From contig CABSIA010000045.1 of assembly GCA_902477645.1 (NCBI GenBank), forward strand, positions 1 through 18,379: DNA of 18,379 nucleotides, in the 5' to 3' direction. Every line of letters begins with the position of its first letter. Within the stretch, counting starts at the first letter, position 1. A model generated the notes under the pieces. That model saw only the letters and a list, made by a program, of their open reading frames with translations, did not search any database and was not told the origin of the DNA. Source of the DNA: an uncultured Prevotella sp. (GTDB taxonomy: Bacteria; Bacteroidota; Bacteroidia; Bacteroidales; Bacteroidaceae). Shown here piece after piece: positions 6,004-14,206 of the stretch. Made by a program: the position numbers and the translations under genes.

Positions 6004-6603
6004 TCAATCATCGTTTAGTGCAGCGGTTCTTACCCTTGACAATGTCTCGGGAGTCATCTGCAGATAGCTTGCAATGTAGACAAGCGGCGCACGCATAATA
6101 ACCTTGGGCATCAGTTTGCATATTCTCTTATATTTGTCCTGAGCCGTCTCGAAGCGTACAAGGTCTGCGTGTACCTGTGAGAGTATGAGGCTTTCCTCAA
6201 GAATTTTACGGTAGAGAATCTGTATGTTGACATTGTGCAGGGCCACTTCTTCCAGTCGTTTCTTGGGCAAGGCGTAAATAGTTGTGGCCTCAAGTGCCTC
6301 AACCTGCAGTTTGGTCGGCTCCTCTTTAAACAGGCTCTCTATGCACATTATGATGTTGCCTTCTACTCCCAAGTGCTCTGTGACTTCCTTGTTTTTCTTG
6401 AAATAAAACTGGCGTACAAGCCCCTTGTCTATATACATAATGTTGCGGCATACTTCTCCTTCGCTAAGGATAGATTGCCCTTTGCTGAATTTCATTGGTA
6501 CGAGTATGCTCTCAAGAATGTCGAGCTCATCGTGAGTCATGGTGCTGTACTTCCGTGCAAGCTCTCTTGCTATGTCTCTGGGGGTGTTTGGTAGTTCTTT
6601 CAT
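6004..6603 (-). CDS. Crp/Fnr-family transcriptional regulator
   Basis: This 199-residue DNA-binding regulator has the CRP/FNR layout. Residues about 22-118 form a cNMP-binding-type beta-barrel (KFSKGQSILSEGE, then DKGLVRQFYFKK), followed by a long dimerisation helix and a C-terminal winged helix. The recognition part is YIASYLQMTPETLSRVRT (176-193), typical of the Bacteroidetes group. The barrel lacks the RxS phosphate-binding signature of true cAMP receptors, and there is no Fnr-like N-terminal cysteine cluster, so the effector is unknown. The gene follows lepA by 63 bp on the same strand and may be read through from it. Unusually for this genome, a clear Shine-Dalgarno AAGGAGG lies 7 nt before the ATG. 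Family assignment is firm; target genes are not known. Confidence 0.9.
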   Translation of the reverse strand: MKELPNTPRDIARELARKYSTMTHDELDILESILVPMKFSKGQSILSEGEVCRNIMYIDKGLVRQFYFKKNKEVTEHLGVEGNIIMCIESLFKEEPTKLQVEALEATTIYALPKKRLEEVALHNVNIQILYRKILEESLILSQVHADLVRFETAQDKYKRICKLMPKVIMRAPLVYIASYLQMTPETLSRVRTAALNDD

Positions 6604-6610
6604 CTTTTTG

Positions 6611-6617
6611 CCTCCTT
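6611..6617 (-). promoter_or_regulatory. Strong Shine-Dalgarno before the Crp-like gene
   Basis: Minus strand reads AAGGAGG, followed by 7 nt and then ATG at 6603. Other starts in the window have A-rich leaders with no such motif, so this one stands out and fixes the start codon. Confidence 0.8.
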
Positions 6618-6666
6618 GTGTTGATAGTTTTGTTTAAGTGTATGTAGTAAAATAGACTGTGTTTTG

Positions 6667-8448
6667 TTATTCCAGTTTCAGCACAGCGAGGAATGCCTTT
6701 TGCGGAACCTCAACGTTGCCAATCTGTTTCATTCTCTTCTTTCCTTTCTTCTGCTTTTCAAGAAGTTTGCGCTTACGGCTCACGTCGCCGCCATAGCATT
6801 TCGCGGTTACATCCTTCCTGACGCATTTTATGGTCTCTCGTGCCACAATCTTTGCGCCTATTGCGGCCTGTATTGCTATGTCGAATTGCTGGCGCGGTAT
6901 CAGGTCCTTTAGTTTCTCACACATTCTGCGTCCGAGTGTGACGGCATTGTCCTGATGTGTAAGTGTAGACAGGGCGTCAACAGGCTCTCCGTTTAGAAGA
7001 ATGTCGAGCTTTGCAAGCTTTGAGGGGCGGAACGAGTCGACATGGTAGTCGAACGACGCGTAGCCTTTTGATATTGATTTCAGCTTGTCATAGAAGTCGA
7101 TGACAATTTCTCCGAGAGGAAGCATGAAGTGCAGCTCCACACGGTTTCCGCTTACATATTCCTGCTTAATCAGCTCGCCACGCTTGTCGAGGCAGAGCTT
7201 CATAATAGGGCCTATATACAGTGCGTCGGTAATGATGGTCGCTTTGATATATGGCTCCTCGATGTGCTCTATCATTGTTATGTCGGGAAGTCCAGACGGG
7301 TTGTGTACTTCCTTAGCCTCGCCGTGCTTGTCGTAAACCATGTACGATACGTTGGGCACGGTTGTGATGACATCCATGTTGAACTCGCGGTCAAGCCGCT
7401 CTTGTACGATTTCCATGTGCAGCAGTCCGAGGAATCCGCATCTGAAGCCAAAGCCCAATGCCACAGACGATTCTGGTGTGAATGTGAGTGAGGCGTCGTT
7501 GAGCTGAAGTTTCTCCAGTGACGTGCGGAGATTTTCGTAGTCGCTCGGGTCTATCGGGTATACGCCTGCAAACACCATGGGTTTTACTTCCTGAAAACCT
7601 GCGATAGCCTTCTCGCATGGGTTGGCGACATGTGTGATGGTGTCGCCGACTTTTACTTCCTTTGCGTCTTTTATGCCGCTTATGATGTAGCCTACCTCGC
7701 CGGTAGAGATTGTCTGGCGCGGTATCATGTCCATTTTCAAAACACCGACCTCGTCGGCGACATATTCCATGCCGGTATTGAAGAACTTCACCTTGTCGCC
7801 TTTGGAAATCGAGCCGTTCTCAATCTTGAAGTAGGCTATGATGCCTCTGAAAGAGTTGAACACAGAGTCGAATATCAGCGCCTGAAGCGGTGCGTTAGGG
7901 TTGCCGACAGGGTGGGGGATGCGGTTGACAATGGCCTCGAGCACAGCCTCAATACCCTCGCCTGTCTTGCCTGAGGCTCTGAGTATTTCCTCGTGCTTGC
8001 AGCCTATCAGATCAACAATCTCGTCCTCAACCTCGTCGGGCATGGCGTTTGGCATGTCGATTTTATTTATGACGGGAATGATTTCCAAATCGTGCTCAAT
8101 CGCCATGTAAAGGTTTGATATGGTTTGCGCCTGCACACCCTGTGTGGCGTCTACAACAAGCAGCGCGCCCTCACAGGCGGCAATGCTTCGGGAAACCTCA
8201 TACGAGAAATCCACATGTCCGGGAGTGTCGATGAGATTGAGAATATAGTTCTGGTTGTTGTATTTGTATTCCATTTGTATGGCATGGCTCTTGATGGTGA
8301 TGCCTCTCTCTCGCTCAAGATCCATGTTGTCGAGCATTTGTCCGGCTGTTATCTGTATGGTCTTTGTATGCTCCAGCAGCCGGTCGGCAAGTGTTGATTT
8401 GCCGTGGTCGATATGCGCTATAATGCAGAAGTTTCTTATATTATCCAT
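6667..8448 (-). CDS. lepA: Elongation factor 4 (LepA), ribosome back-translocating GTPase
   Basis: This 593-residue translational GTPase binds stalled or mis-translocated ribosomes and affects initiation and translocation under stress. G-domain motifs: G1 AHIDHGKST (11-19), switch I ERGIT (47-51), G3 DTPGH (74-78), G4 NKID (128-131). EF-G-like domains II, III and V follow, then the LepA-specific C-terminal domain with [20 protein letters not shown] and a lysine-rich segment near the end. The length is close to the usual 595-600. The ORF is open for 22 codons further upstream, but I chose ATG 8448 ([17 protein letters not shown]) because it matches the family N-terminus and the -7 box at 8471-8478 lies within the longer form. 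It is divergent from the small lipoprotein gene at 8534. Confidence 0.97.
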   Translation of the reverse strand: MDNIRNFCIIAHIDHGKSTLADRLLEHTKTIQITAGQMLDNMDLERERGITIKSHAIQMEYKYNNQNYILNLIDTPGHVDFSYEVSRSIAACEGALLVVDATQGVQAQTISNLYMAIEHDLEIIPVINKIDMPNAMPDEVEDEIVDLIGCKHEEILRASGKTGEGIEAVLEAIVNRIPHPVGNPNAPLQALIFDSVFNSFRGIIAYFKIENGSISKGDKVKFFNTGMEYVADEVGVLKMDMIPRQTISTGEVGYIISGIKDAKEVKVGDTITHVANPCEKAIAGFQEVKPMVFAGVYPIDPSDYENLRTSLEKLQLNDASLTFTPESSVALGFGFRCGFLGLLHMEIVQERLDREFNMDVITTVPNVSYMVYDKHGEAKEVHNPSGLPDITMIEHIEEPYIKATIITDALYIGPIMKLCLDKRGELIKQEYVSGNRVELHFMLPLGEIVIDFYDKLKSISKGYASFDYHVDSFRPSKLAKLDILLNGEPVDALSTLTHQDNAVTLGRRMCEKLKDLIPRQQFDIAIQAAIGAKIVARETIKCVRKDVTAKCYGGDVSRKRKLLEKQKKGKKRMKQIGNVEVPQKAFLAVLKLE

Positions 8449-8470
8449 TGAAGTCCTAATTCTTAAGCTG

Positions 8471-8478
8471 CAAAGATA
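8471..8478 (-). promoter_or_regulatory. -7 box of the lepA promoter
   Basis: Minus strand TATCTTTG followed by GC, matching TAnnTTTG, 23 bp upstream of the lepA ATG. No clear -33 box is seen. It forms an inverted repeat with the box at 8502-8509. Confidence 0.65.
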
Positions 8479-8501
8479 ATACAATTTTCGGATATTTGTT
8501 G

Positions 8502-8509
8502 TATCTTTG
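8502..8509 (+). promoter_or_regulatory. -7 box of the promoter of the small lipoprotein gene
   Basis: Plus strand TATCTTTG followed by C, identical to the lepA box on the other strand and 23 bp from it. The gene starts at 8534, so the leader would be under 20 nt. Confidence 0.65.
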
Positions 8510-8533
8510 CACAAAAATTATTGTTAAGTTACT

Positions 8534-8941
8534 ATGAATAAGTATTTTTCTATTGCAGTAGTTGCATTGTTGCTCTCGTCATGCCACGACAGCCTTGACG
8601 ATAGGGCGGAGAAGGAGACCAAGAGCTATACAGAACGTTATTGTCCGACATCTGTACGTGACAATCAGCGTACGGACAGTCTCACGTTTACACGGAGTAC
8701 GCATACATACAATTATTTTTATACACTTGTAGGACCTGCTGACAACGAGGAGGTTGTAAGTAAAAACAAGTCTAAGGTAACGGAGGCGCTTCTAACCAGT
8801 CTTAAGAACGATACAAGAATGCGGGCTTACAAAGAGGCTGGCTTTAATTTCCACTTCGTTTACCGCTCTGGCTCAACAGGCAAGGTGCTGCTTGACGTGA
8901 CTTTTACGGGCAAGGATATCAATGGCCCGGTGGAAAAATAA
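8534..8941 (+). CDS. Small lipoprotein of unknown function
   Basis: This 135-residue protein starts with a lipoprotein signal peptide (MNKYFSIAVVALLLSSC), with Cys17 as the likely lipidated residue. The acidic HDSLDD that follows could serve as an outer-membrane surface-export signal, as described for Bacteroidetes lipoproteins. The mature part has no domain I recognise. It contains a polar stretch (RSTHTYNYFYTLVGPADNEE) and ends with FHFVYRSGSTGKVLLDVTFTGKDI, which looks like beta strands. It is divergent from lepA and ends at a hairpin shared with the convergent ligase gene, so it is a single-gene unit. It could be a conserved Bacteroidales hypothetical lipoprotein; I assign no function. 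Confidence 0.85.
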   Translation: MNKYFSIAVVALLLSSCHDSLDDRAEKETKSYTERYCPTSVRDNQRTDSLTFTRSTHTYNYFYTLVGPADNEEVVSKNKSKVTEALLTSLKNDTRMRAYKEAGFNFHFVYRSGSTGKVLLDVTFTGKDINGPVEK

Positions 8942-8961
8942 TGGAGGTAATAAATTGTTAA

Positions 8962-9025
8962 AAATACGGCCGTACGTGTTTGGGGGCTCTACCGTATGTT
9001 TAAGCCTACACGCACGGTCGTATTT
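8962..9025. terminator. Bidirectional hairpin between convergent genes
   Basis: Arms 8962-8979 and 9008-9025 pair over 18 positions with two non-Watson-Crick positions (AAATACGGCCGTACGTGT against ACACGCACGGTCGTATTT). The loop is 28 nt. On the minus strand it is followed by TTTTTAAC. It would serve the lipoprotein gene (plus) and the ligase gene ending at 9030 (minus). Confidence 0.65.
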
Positions 9026-9029
9026 GGTT

Positions 9030-10688
9030 TTATGTATAAAGGTATCTCTTGATAGACTTTTTCGGTGTCTTCTCAAACTCTTCCTCACAGATTATAATTT
9101 CTGAAATTTTCTCGTATGCGGGAAGAGTGGCGTTTATGGAGTTTCGGTTTTCCTCCATTACGTTCTGCAAGTCGCTTGGTGACAGTCCCATTGCCTTCGC
9201 CTCATCGAAGTCGGGATGAACAAGGGCTGCGAGTTTGTCACCACGTTGCACGACAACGCTTTCCAAAACGAGAGTCATGGAGTTGAGCTGATCCTCTATT
9301 TCCTCAGGATAAATGTTTTGTCCGTTGCTGCTTAGGAGCATGTTCTTTGAGCGTCCTTTAATGAAAATGTTGCCGTCGGCATCCATGGTTCCAAGGTCGC
9401 CGGTGTGGTACCATCCCTCGGTGTCGATAGTTGTCTTTGTAGCCTCCTCGTTCTTGTAGTATCCGAGCATGACGTTAAGCCCGCGTGCAAGTATCTCGCC
9501 TGGTACATTCTCCGGGTCGTGGCTGTTTATCTTTACCTCCATGTGTACAACAGGACGTCCGCAGCTGCCGGGTACGAAAGTCTGATAGTCGGCATAGCTG
9601 ATGATAGGAGCGCACTCTGTTGCGCCGTAACCTACGGTATATGGGAAATTTATGCGCTTGAGGAATGCCTCTACCTCTTTGCTGAATGCGGCTCCGCCAA
9701 TGATTATCTCGTAGAAATTGTTTCCGAATGCGGCCTTTACCTGCCCGCATATTTTCTCGTTTACCTTTTGGTTTATGATAGGCATGTTGAGAAGCAGCCT
9801 CATACGGTTGGTCTGTATCTTCGGGAATACCTTCTTTTTGATGATTTTCTCGATAACGAGAGGTACGGCGATAATGATTTTGGGTTTTATCTCTGTGAAT
9901 GCCTGTGCGATAATTGCCGGTGATGGGATACGTGACAAATAGAAAATATGGCAGCCCGACAGGAACTCAAATACGAACTCAAAAGCCATGCCGTACATGT
10001 GCGCCATAGGTAAGATACTGATTACGTGGTCGCCAGCCTTGATTTCCTTGCCGAGTACGCTAACGGCAAAGTCGAAGTTGCCCCACATTGCGCGGAACGG
10101 TATCATCACACCTTTTGAGAAGCCTGTGGTTCCCGAGGTGTAGTTTATCATGGCCATATTGTTGGCGTTGTCCTCAGCCTCGTACGAGACGTGCTCCTTG
10201 CGGAAATATTTTGGGTATTTCTTTCCGAACATCTCATTGAGGTGCTCACGGGCATAGGTCAGCTTGTCGGTTCTCGACAGAACTAATGAATAGTCGGGAA
10301 TGTAGATAATACCTTCAAGCTCAGGCATTTTTGTAGGGTCAATCTGTGTGGCCACAACATCGCCGACAAACAGAATTTTTGCGTCGGAATGGTTCACGAT
10401 GTTGTGTATCTGGTCTGCTGTGAACTCGTGTAGAATAGGAACGGCAACGGCACCGTATGTCAGTGTGGCAAGAAAAGCCACAGCCCAGTTGGCGCTGTTG
10501 CGTCCGGCGAGAGCTATCTTGTCGCCTTTTGTCACTCCGGAGTTCTCAAACAGAATATGGAGTTTCTCTATTTTTCTTGCCACATCGTGGTATTGAAGTG
10601 TGGCGCCCTTAAAGTCTGTCAATGCATCGAGATTCCAGTTTTTTATAATGCTGGACTCAATGAGTTTTATGAAAGAAGGTATTTCCAT
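9030..10688 (-). CDS. AMP-binding long-chain acyl-CoA synthetase, downstream copy
   Basis: This 552-residue adenylate-forming enzyme probably activates fatty acids to acyl-CoA through an acyl-AMP. Motifs in order: P-loop TSGTTGFSKG (184-193), GYGATECAP (353-361), WYHTGD (426-431) with the AMP-ribose aspartate, and the hinge region GRSKNMLLSSNGQNIYPEE (445-463). The C-terminal lysine lies within TPKKSIKRYLY (541-551). No signal peptide or transmembrane segment is seen. It lies 27 bp downstream of a close paralogue on the same strand, with colinear sequence similar at roughly 60% by eye, so the pair arose by tandem duplication and is probably one operon. Chain-length specificity cannot be read from sequence. 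FadD-like is the best description; an acyl-ACP synthetase is possible. Confidence 0.9.
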   Translation of the reverse strand: MEIPSFIKLIESSIIKNWNLDALTDFKGATLQYHDVARKIEKLHILFENSGVTKGDKIALAGRNSANWAVAFLATLTYGAVAVPILHEFTADQIHNIVNHSDAKILFVGDVVATQIDPTKMPELEGIIYIPDYSLVLSRTDKLTYAREHLNEMFGKKYPKYFRKEHVSYEAEDNANNMAMINYTSGTTGFSKGVMIPFRAMWGNFDFAVSVLGKEIKAGDHVISILPMAHMYGMAFEFVFEFLSGCHIFYLSRIPSPAIIAQAFTEIKPKIIIAVPLVIEKIIKKKVFPKIQTNRMRLLLNMPIINQKVNEKICGQVKAAFGNNFYEIIIGGAAFSKEVEAFLKRINFPYTVGYGATECAPIISYADYQTFVPGSCGRPVVHMEVKINSHDPENVPGEILARGLNVMLGYYKNEEATKTTIDTEGWYHTGDLGTMDADGNIFIKGRSKNMLLSSNGQNIYPEEIEDQLNSMTLVLESVVVQRGDKLAALVHPDFDEAKAMGLSPSDLQNVMEENRNSINATLPAYEKISEIIICEEEFEKTPKKSIKRYLYT

Positions 10689-10715
10689 AACTATGTATTT
10701 GTTGTTATTGTTAGG

Positions 10716-12383
10716 TTAGTCTGCGTTTTGATACAGATAACGTTTGATGGATTTCTTCGCTGTTTTCTCAAATTCCCTGTCTTGCAGCCTTATCTCTGAG
10801 ATTTTGCTGAAATGGGGCAGCCCGTTGTTCAGTTCCTGCCGGTTCTGCTCCATTATGTTTTCTAAGTCTTCCTTTCCAAAGTCCATGCTCTGCGCCTCTT
10901 CAAGGTCTGGATATACAAGCCCCACAAGCTTGTCGCCTCTCTGCACGATAAGGCTTTCTGCAACGAGACTCATAGAGTTGAGCTTGTCTTCAATTTCTTC
11001 CGGATATATATTCTGGCCGTTGCTTCCGAGCAACATGTTCTTTATTCTTCCGCGAATGAAGAAGTGTCCGTCTTGGCTCATTGTTGCCAAGTCGCCAGTG
11101 TGAAACCATCCGTCTTTGTCCAATACGGCGTCGGTTGCGGTCTGATTTTTATAGTATCCGTGCATTACATTTAGTCCGCGGGTGACTATCTCACCTGCTA
11201 TGTTTTCCGGATCGGTGCTCAAAACTTTCACTTCCATGTGTTTTACGGCAGTTCCGCACGAGCTTCCCACGAAGTCCTTGTAATCGCTGAATGTTATCAG
11301 AGGTGCGGTCTCGGTAGTTCCGTAACCTGTAGTTATAGGGAATTCTATATCTGTGAGGAATTCCTCAACCTCCTTGTTCAGGCCAGCGCCTCCTACTATC
11401 ACCTCGTATGCTTTGCCGCCCATAACCTTCATAACTTGCTCACGGATGCGCTCTTTTACTTTTTTTCCTATGCCAGGCATCTTCATCAGCAGTTTTACTT
11501 TTGGAGTCTGTACAACAGGGAATATGCTTTTGCGGATTATCTTCTCTACAATCATCGGCACAGATACCACGATCGCAGGCTTGACATCAGCAAACGCCTG
11601 CGCTATGATACTCGGGCTTGGCAGTCTGGTCAGGAAGAAAATATGGTTGCCGAGGCAGAACTCAAATATGAATTCTATCATTAGTCCGTACATGTGTGCC
11701 ATTGGCAAAATTGCAAGTACGTTGCTTCCAGGATTGATATTTTTTCCTATGGCCTCGTTTACGAAGTCGAGATTGCCCCAAAGTGCGCGGTATGGCAGCA
11801 TTACGCCTTTTGAGAAACCTGTTGTTCCGCTGGTGTAGTTTATCATGGCAAGCTCCTCTGCGCTGTCACGATGGTAGCTTACGTGTTCCTTGCGGAAATA
11901 TTTTGGAAATTTGCTTCCGAATATCTGGTTAAGATGCTCGCGGGCAAATGTCAGCTCCTCGGTGCGCGACTCGAGCAGTGAGAAATCTGGAAGATAAACT
12001 ATACCCTCAAGATTTGGCATCTCGGCAGGCGTGATGCCTGTTGCCACAACATCGCCTACAAACAACAGCTTGGAATCGGAATGGTTCACTATGTTGTAAA
12101 CCTGCTCGGTTGTAAACTCGTGTTGTATAGGCACTACTACGGCTCCGTATGTCAATGTTGCGAGAAACGCCACTGCCCAATGTGAGCTGTTGCGTCCGCA
12201 CAATGCTATCTTGTCACCTTTTTGTATACCAGAATGCTCGAATAGTATATGCAGCTTCTCAATTTTTCGTGCTACATCATGGAATTGAAGTGTGGCACCC
12301 TTGTAATCTGTCAAGGCATCACGGTCCCAATTTTCTAAAATGCTTTTTTCTATGTATGAATTGAAACTTGGAATAGTATTCAT
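10716..12383 (-). CDS. AMP-binding long-chain acyl-CoA synthetase, upstream copy
   Basis: This 555-residue paralogue has the same motifs: TSGTTGFSKG (184-193), GYGTTETAP, WFHTGDLAT, GRIKNMLLGSNGQNIYPEE and TAKKSIKRYLY near the C-terminus, ending QNAD. It is expected to activate fatty acids with ATP and CoA. The ORF is open for 35 more codons upstream, but I chose ATG 12383 (MNTIPSFNSYIEKSILENWD) because its start aligns with the downstream copy and because a well-formed promoter (12407-12437) sits inside the longer version. It is the first gene of the two-gene ligase operon. Differences from its twin cluster in the acyl-pocket half (residues about 200-350), which would fit different substrates, but that is inference. 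Confidence 0.9.
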   Translation of the reverse strand: MNTIPSFNSYIEKSILENWDRDALTDYKGATLQFHDVARKIEKLHILFEHSGIQKGDKIALCGRNSSHWAVAFLATLTYGAVVVPIQHEFTTEQVYNIVNHSDSKLLFVGDVVATGITPAEMPNLEGIVYLPDFSLLESRTEELTFAREHLNQIFGSKFPKYFRKEHVSYHRDSAEELAMINYTSGTTGFSKGVMLPYRALWGNLDFVNEAIGKNINPGSNVLAILPMAHMYGLMIEFIFEFCLGNHIFFLTRLPSPSIIAQAFADVKPAIVVSVPMIVEKIIRKSIFPVVQTPKVKLLMKMPGIGKKVKERIREQVMKVMGGKAYEVIVGGAGLNKEVEEFLTDIEFPITTGYGTTETAPLITFSDYKDFVGSSCGTAVKHMEVKVLSTDPENIAGEIVTRGLNVMHGYYKNQTATDAVLDKDGWFHTGDLATMSQDGHFFIRGRIKNMLLGSNGQNIYPEEIEDKLNSMSLVAESLIVQRGDKLVGLVYPDLEEAQSMDFGKEDLENIMEQNRQELNNGLPHFSKISEIRLQDREFEKTAKKSIKRYLYQNAD

Positions 12384-12406
12384 TGCACAATTATGATATT
12401 CGTGTG

Positions 12407-12437
12407 CAAAGGTACAATCTTTTATGCGCAATTCAAA
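12407..12437 (-). promoter_or_regulatory. Promoter of the acyl-CoA synthetase operon
   Basis: Minus strand: TTTG (12437-12434), a 19-bp spacer, and TACCTTTG (12414-12407). This is the best match in the window to the Bacteroidetes consensus. The start of transcription would be near 12400, leaving a leader of under 20 nt and confirming ATG 12383 as the start. Confidence 0.85.
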
Positions 12438-12581
12438 ACCTTTTGTGCATTTTTTTTTTAATATTTGATAACTTTTTTCAGTTTTCATAAATGTTGCACA
12501 ATGTCATTTTGTGTGCATTGTCCTAAAAAGTGGTTAAAGTGTCCCAATTGGTGGCTGCGAACGCCTTCAGACACCATAAAA
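12438..12581. other. Gene-free stretch upstream of the ligase promoter
   Basis: No credible gene is seen; the plus-strand ORF beginning at 12465 reads through the hairpin and has no protein-like pattern. The stretch contains a run of T near 12450 and a weak imperfect inverted repeat around 12496-12516 (GCACA...TGTGC). I see no promoter or known RNA motif with confidence. Confidence 0.5.
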
Positions 12582-12643
12582 AACGCAGCCGCTTGCGATG
12601 GGCAACGCAGCCGCTTGCATTGCCCATCGCAAGCGGCTGCGTT
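12582..12643 (-). terminator. Large self-competing hairpin with T-tract (A-b-A-b'-A' layout)
   Basis: Arms 12582-12605 and 12620-12643 are perfect 24-bp complements around a 14-nt loop. On the minus strand the stem is followed at once by TTTTTT, so it has the form of an intrinsic terminator. The loop and arm edge also hold a second full copy of the 15-mer AACGCAGCCGCTTGC (12582-12596 and 12604-12618), and the right arm holds its complement (12629-12643). Hence a shorter 15-bp stem with a 10-nt loop (12604-12618 with 12629-12643) can form instead of the long one. The GC content is far above the surrounding sequence. Confidence 0.8.
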
Positions 12644-12699
12644 GGCTGTTGAGCCTCAGCGCATTTATTTTAATGGTTTTCCATGATATTATGAATATG

Positions 12700-12734
12700 A
12701 AAAGTCCCGGACATTTTTTATGTCCGGGACTTTT
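12700..12734 (-). terminator. Intrinsic terminator after the secreted PCMD protein gene
   Basis: A perfect 15-bp stem (12700-12714 with 12720-12734) encloses a 5-nt loop. On the minus strand the sequence reads AGTCCCGGACAT, loop, ATGTCCGGGACTTTTC. It begins 24 bp past the stop codon of the minus-strand gene ending at 12758. The plus strand also has a T-tract, so it could work both ways. Confidence 0.85.
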
Positions 12735-12757
12735 TATTAGGTATTGCTTTATAATTC

Positions 12758-14188
12758 TTATTTCTTGATGACTTTTGTTGTTGTGCCATTAGCCTTGCGT
12801 ACGATGTAGACCTTGCCAGACTGCATGCCGCTTACTTTAGCGCCGCTGAGACTGTAAACGCTCTCAACGCTGTTTCCATTTGCTGTGACAGAGTTAACGC
12901 CTGACGGGTCAGAGCCGAATACAACATGGATTTCCATTGGTGACCCCATTATTGTAGCGTTGATGTCAATTGTGGCATAGAGCTTGTCGGATGTCATCTT
13001 TGCGTCGAGATTAATTGGAACCTCACCAATCATCTGTCCCATCCAGAAGTCAACACCCTCGTCGTCGCCATTTGCGATTGTTATTGTCCGGTTCTCAGCT
13101 TTCAGACTAGTGTAGCCATTCTCCTCAACGCCCTCGATATCGTTGATTATGATGCTTCCTATTGGCAGCGGGTTGCCTTCTGATACCAGATAGAAGTTCT
13201 TCAGGGCCAGTGTGTACTTGCCGTCAGCCTGCTTGGTAACGAAGATTGATGTTGTTGTTGCGTCAGCGTCAGTTCCGTTTACGTTGACAGTCATCACGTC
13301 TTTAAATTCTTTTGTCTCTTCCTCTGCAGCCTCAGCCTCGCACTCTATGGCAACCTTGTCTACATAGAGTGTGCTGCCTACGGCACCGATGAAAGAAGCG
13401 CCATTGATACTCGATGTGAACACTGTAGCCATGCTGTAGCCGCCTGCTGCAAGAACAGTCTCGTCAATCTCTTTTCCTTCTTTGAGTTGGAAATCTGCAT
13501 TAAATTCTGTCCAATCAGCAACATCTGAGATTTCACCGCAGTCGGCTATTGCCACGATGTTCTCACTGGTAAGAATGTTCTCACCGTTCAGAACAACAGG
13601 ATTGCCGTCAGCATCGGTATTGCGGTAGAATACAGAATAAATCTGACCTTGGTCTGTTCCGTCTACGGCATTGCCTTTTCCGTCCTGCATGCTTGCGCCG
13701 GCCGCATATTTGTAGTAACCGGTAAATCTAACAGGTTTTTTATAGAACGGTTTTCCGAACTGAGTAGCCTGCATTGGGGCTGTCACGGCGTTTTCTGAGT
13801 CAAACGAGCCTGTGAACAGGTTGCCGGCTGCTATGCCCATGCCATACAACATTGCCGCCAACTGGCCTGTACTTTTAGTCTCGAGTTTGACGCAGGCTCC
13901 GTCATACCCGTCTGCTACAGCCACTGTAGGGAAGGCAGCAGCACTCTTATCACCATCTCCGAACATCAATGCAATGGTGAAAGCAGGGTTTCCAGAAGCC
14001 CATAATGCATTCTCTGTATTATCAGCGTTCAGCTCATACCATCCGTAATACTTGAAGTCGCTATTCTCGACATCAATGAGTTTGTAGTTTTCGAAGTCGT
14101 ACTTCACTACATTGTCATCGCTTGCCGCCATGACGTTTGCCGCACTTACAGCAGCAAATAAAAGTGTAAAAATTTTCCTCATAATCAT
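12758..14188 (-). CDS. Secreted PCMD-domain protein with calycin-like domain and sorting-like C-terminus
   Basis: This 476-residue exported protein has a signal peptide at 1-22 (MIMRKIFTLLFAAVSAANVMA). Residues about 25-285 resemble the PCMD (putative carbohydrate metabolism) domain of Bacteroidales. Shared landmarks with the lipoprotein at 14983-16131 are GYYKYAAG, a YRNTDADGN...LNGEN segment, DWTEF, and GYSMATVF...GAVGSTLYVDKVAIEC. Residues about 295-430 look like the calycin-like lipid/ligand-binding beta-barrel (LALKNFYLVSEGNPLPIGSI, then SDKLYATIDINATIMG). The last 40 residues (VESVYSLSGAKVSGMQSGKVYIVR) resemble a C-terminal sorting-type domain. ATG 14182 (MRKIFTLLF) is an equally good start. 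It is the last gene of the PCMD-barrel-PCMD unit, 18 bp after the barrel gene. No ligand or enzyme activity can be assigned; domain limits are approximate. Confidence 0.82.
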   Translation of the reverse strand: MIMRKIFTLLFAAVSAANVMAASDDNVVKYDFENYKLIDVENSDFKYYGWYELNADNTENALWASGNPAFTIALMFGDGDKSAAAFPTVAVADGYDGACVKLETKSTGQLAAMLYGMGIAAGNLFTGSFDSENAVTAPMQATQFGKPFYKKPVRFTGYYKYAAGASMQDGKGNAVDGTDQGQIYSVFYRNTDADGNPVVLNGENILTSENIVAIADCGEISDVADWTEFNADFQLKEGKEIDETVLAAGGYSMATVFTSSINGASFIGAVGSTLYVDKVAIECEAEAAEEETKEFKDVMTVNVNGTDADATTTSIFVTKQADGKYTLALKNFYLVSEGNPLPIGSIIINDIEGVEENGYTSLKAENRTITIANGDDEGVDFWMGQMIGEVPINLDAKMTSDKLYATIDINATIMGSPMEIHVVFGSDPSGVNSVTANGNSVESVYSLSGAKVSGMQSGKVYIVRKANGTTTKVIKK

Positions 14189-14206
14189 TCTTTTTAAATG
14201 TTATTT

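Noticed and set aside
5859..6098. Plus-strand ORF of 79 codons
   Set aside because: It overlaps the Crp-like gene on the other strand, has no recognisable domain, and its second half mirrors a shadow frame.
8449..8514. 22-residue N-terminal extension of LepA
   Set aside because: It would cover the -7 promoter box at 8471-8478, and known LepA proteins start near [17 protein letters not shown].
12384..12488. 35-residue N-terminal extension of the upstream ligase
   Set aside because: It covers the well-formed promoter at 12407-12437 and is absent from the adjacent paralogue.
12518..12560. Possible insertion-sequence end or remnant (repeated TGTCC around AAAAAGTGGTTAAAG)
   Set aside because: No transposase fragment, no matching inverted end and no target duplication are visible.
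12582..12643. CRISPR-like repeat or integration site reading of the repeated 15-mer
   Set aside because: There are only two direct copies, 7 bp apart, no spacer-sized units, no cas genes, and no tRNA or integrase nearby.
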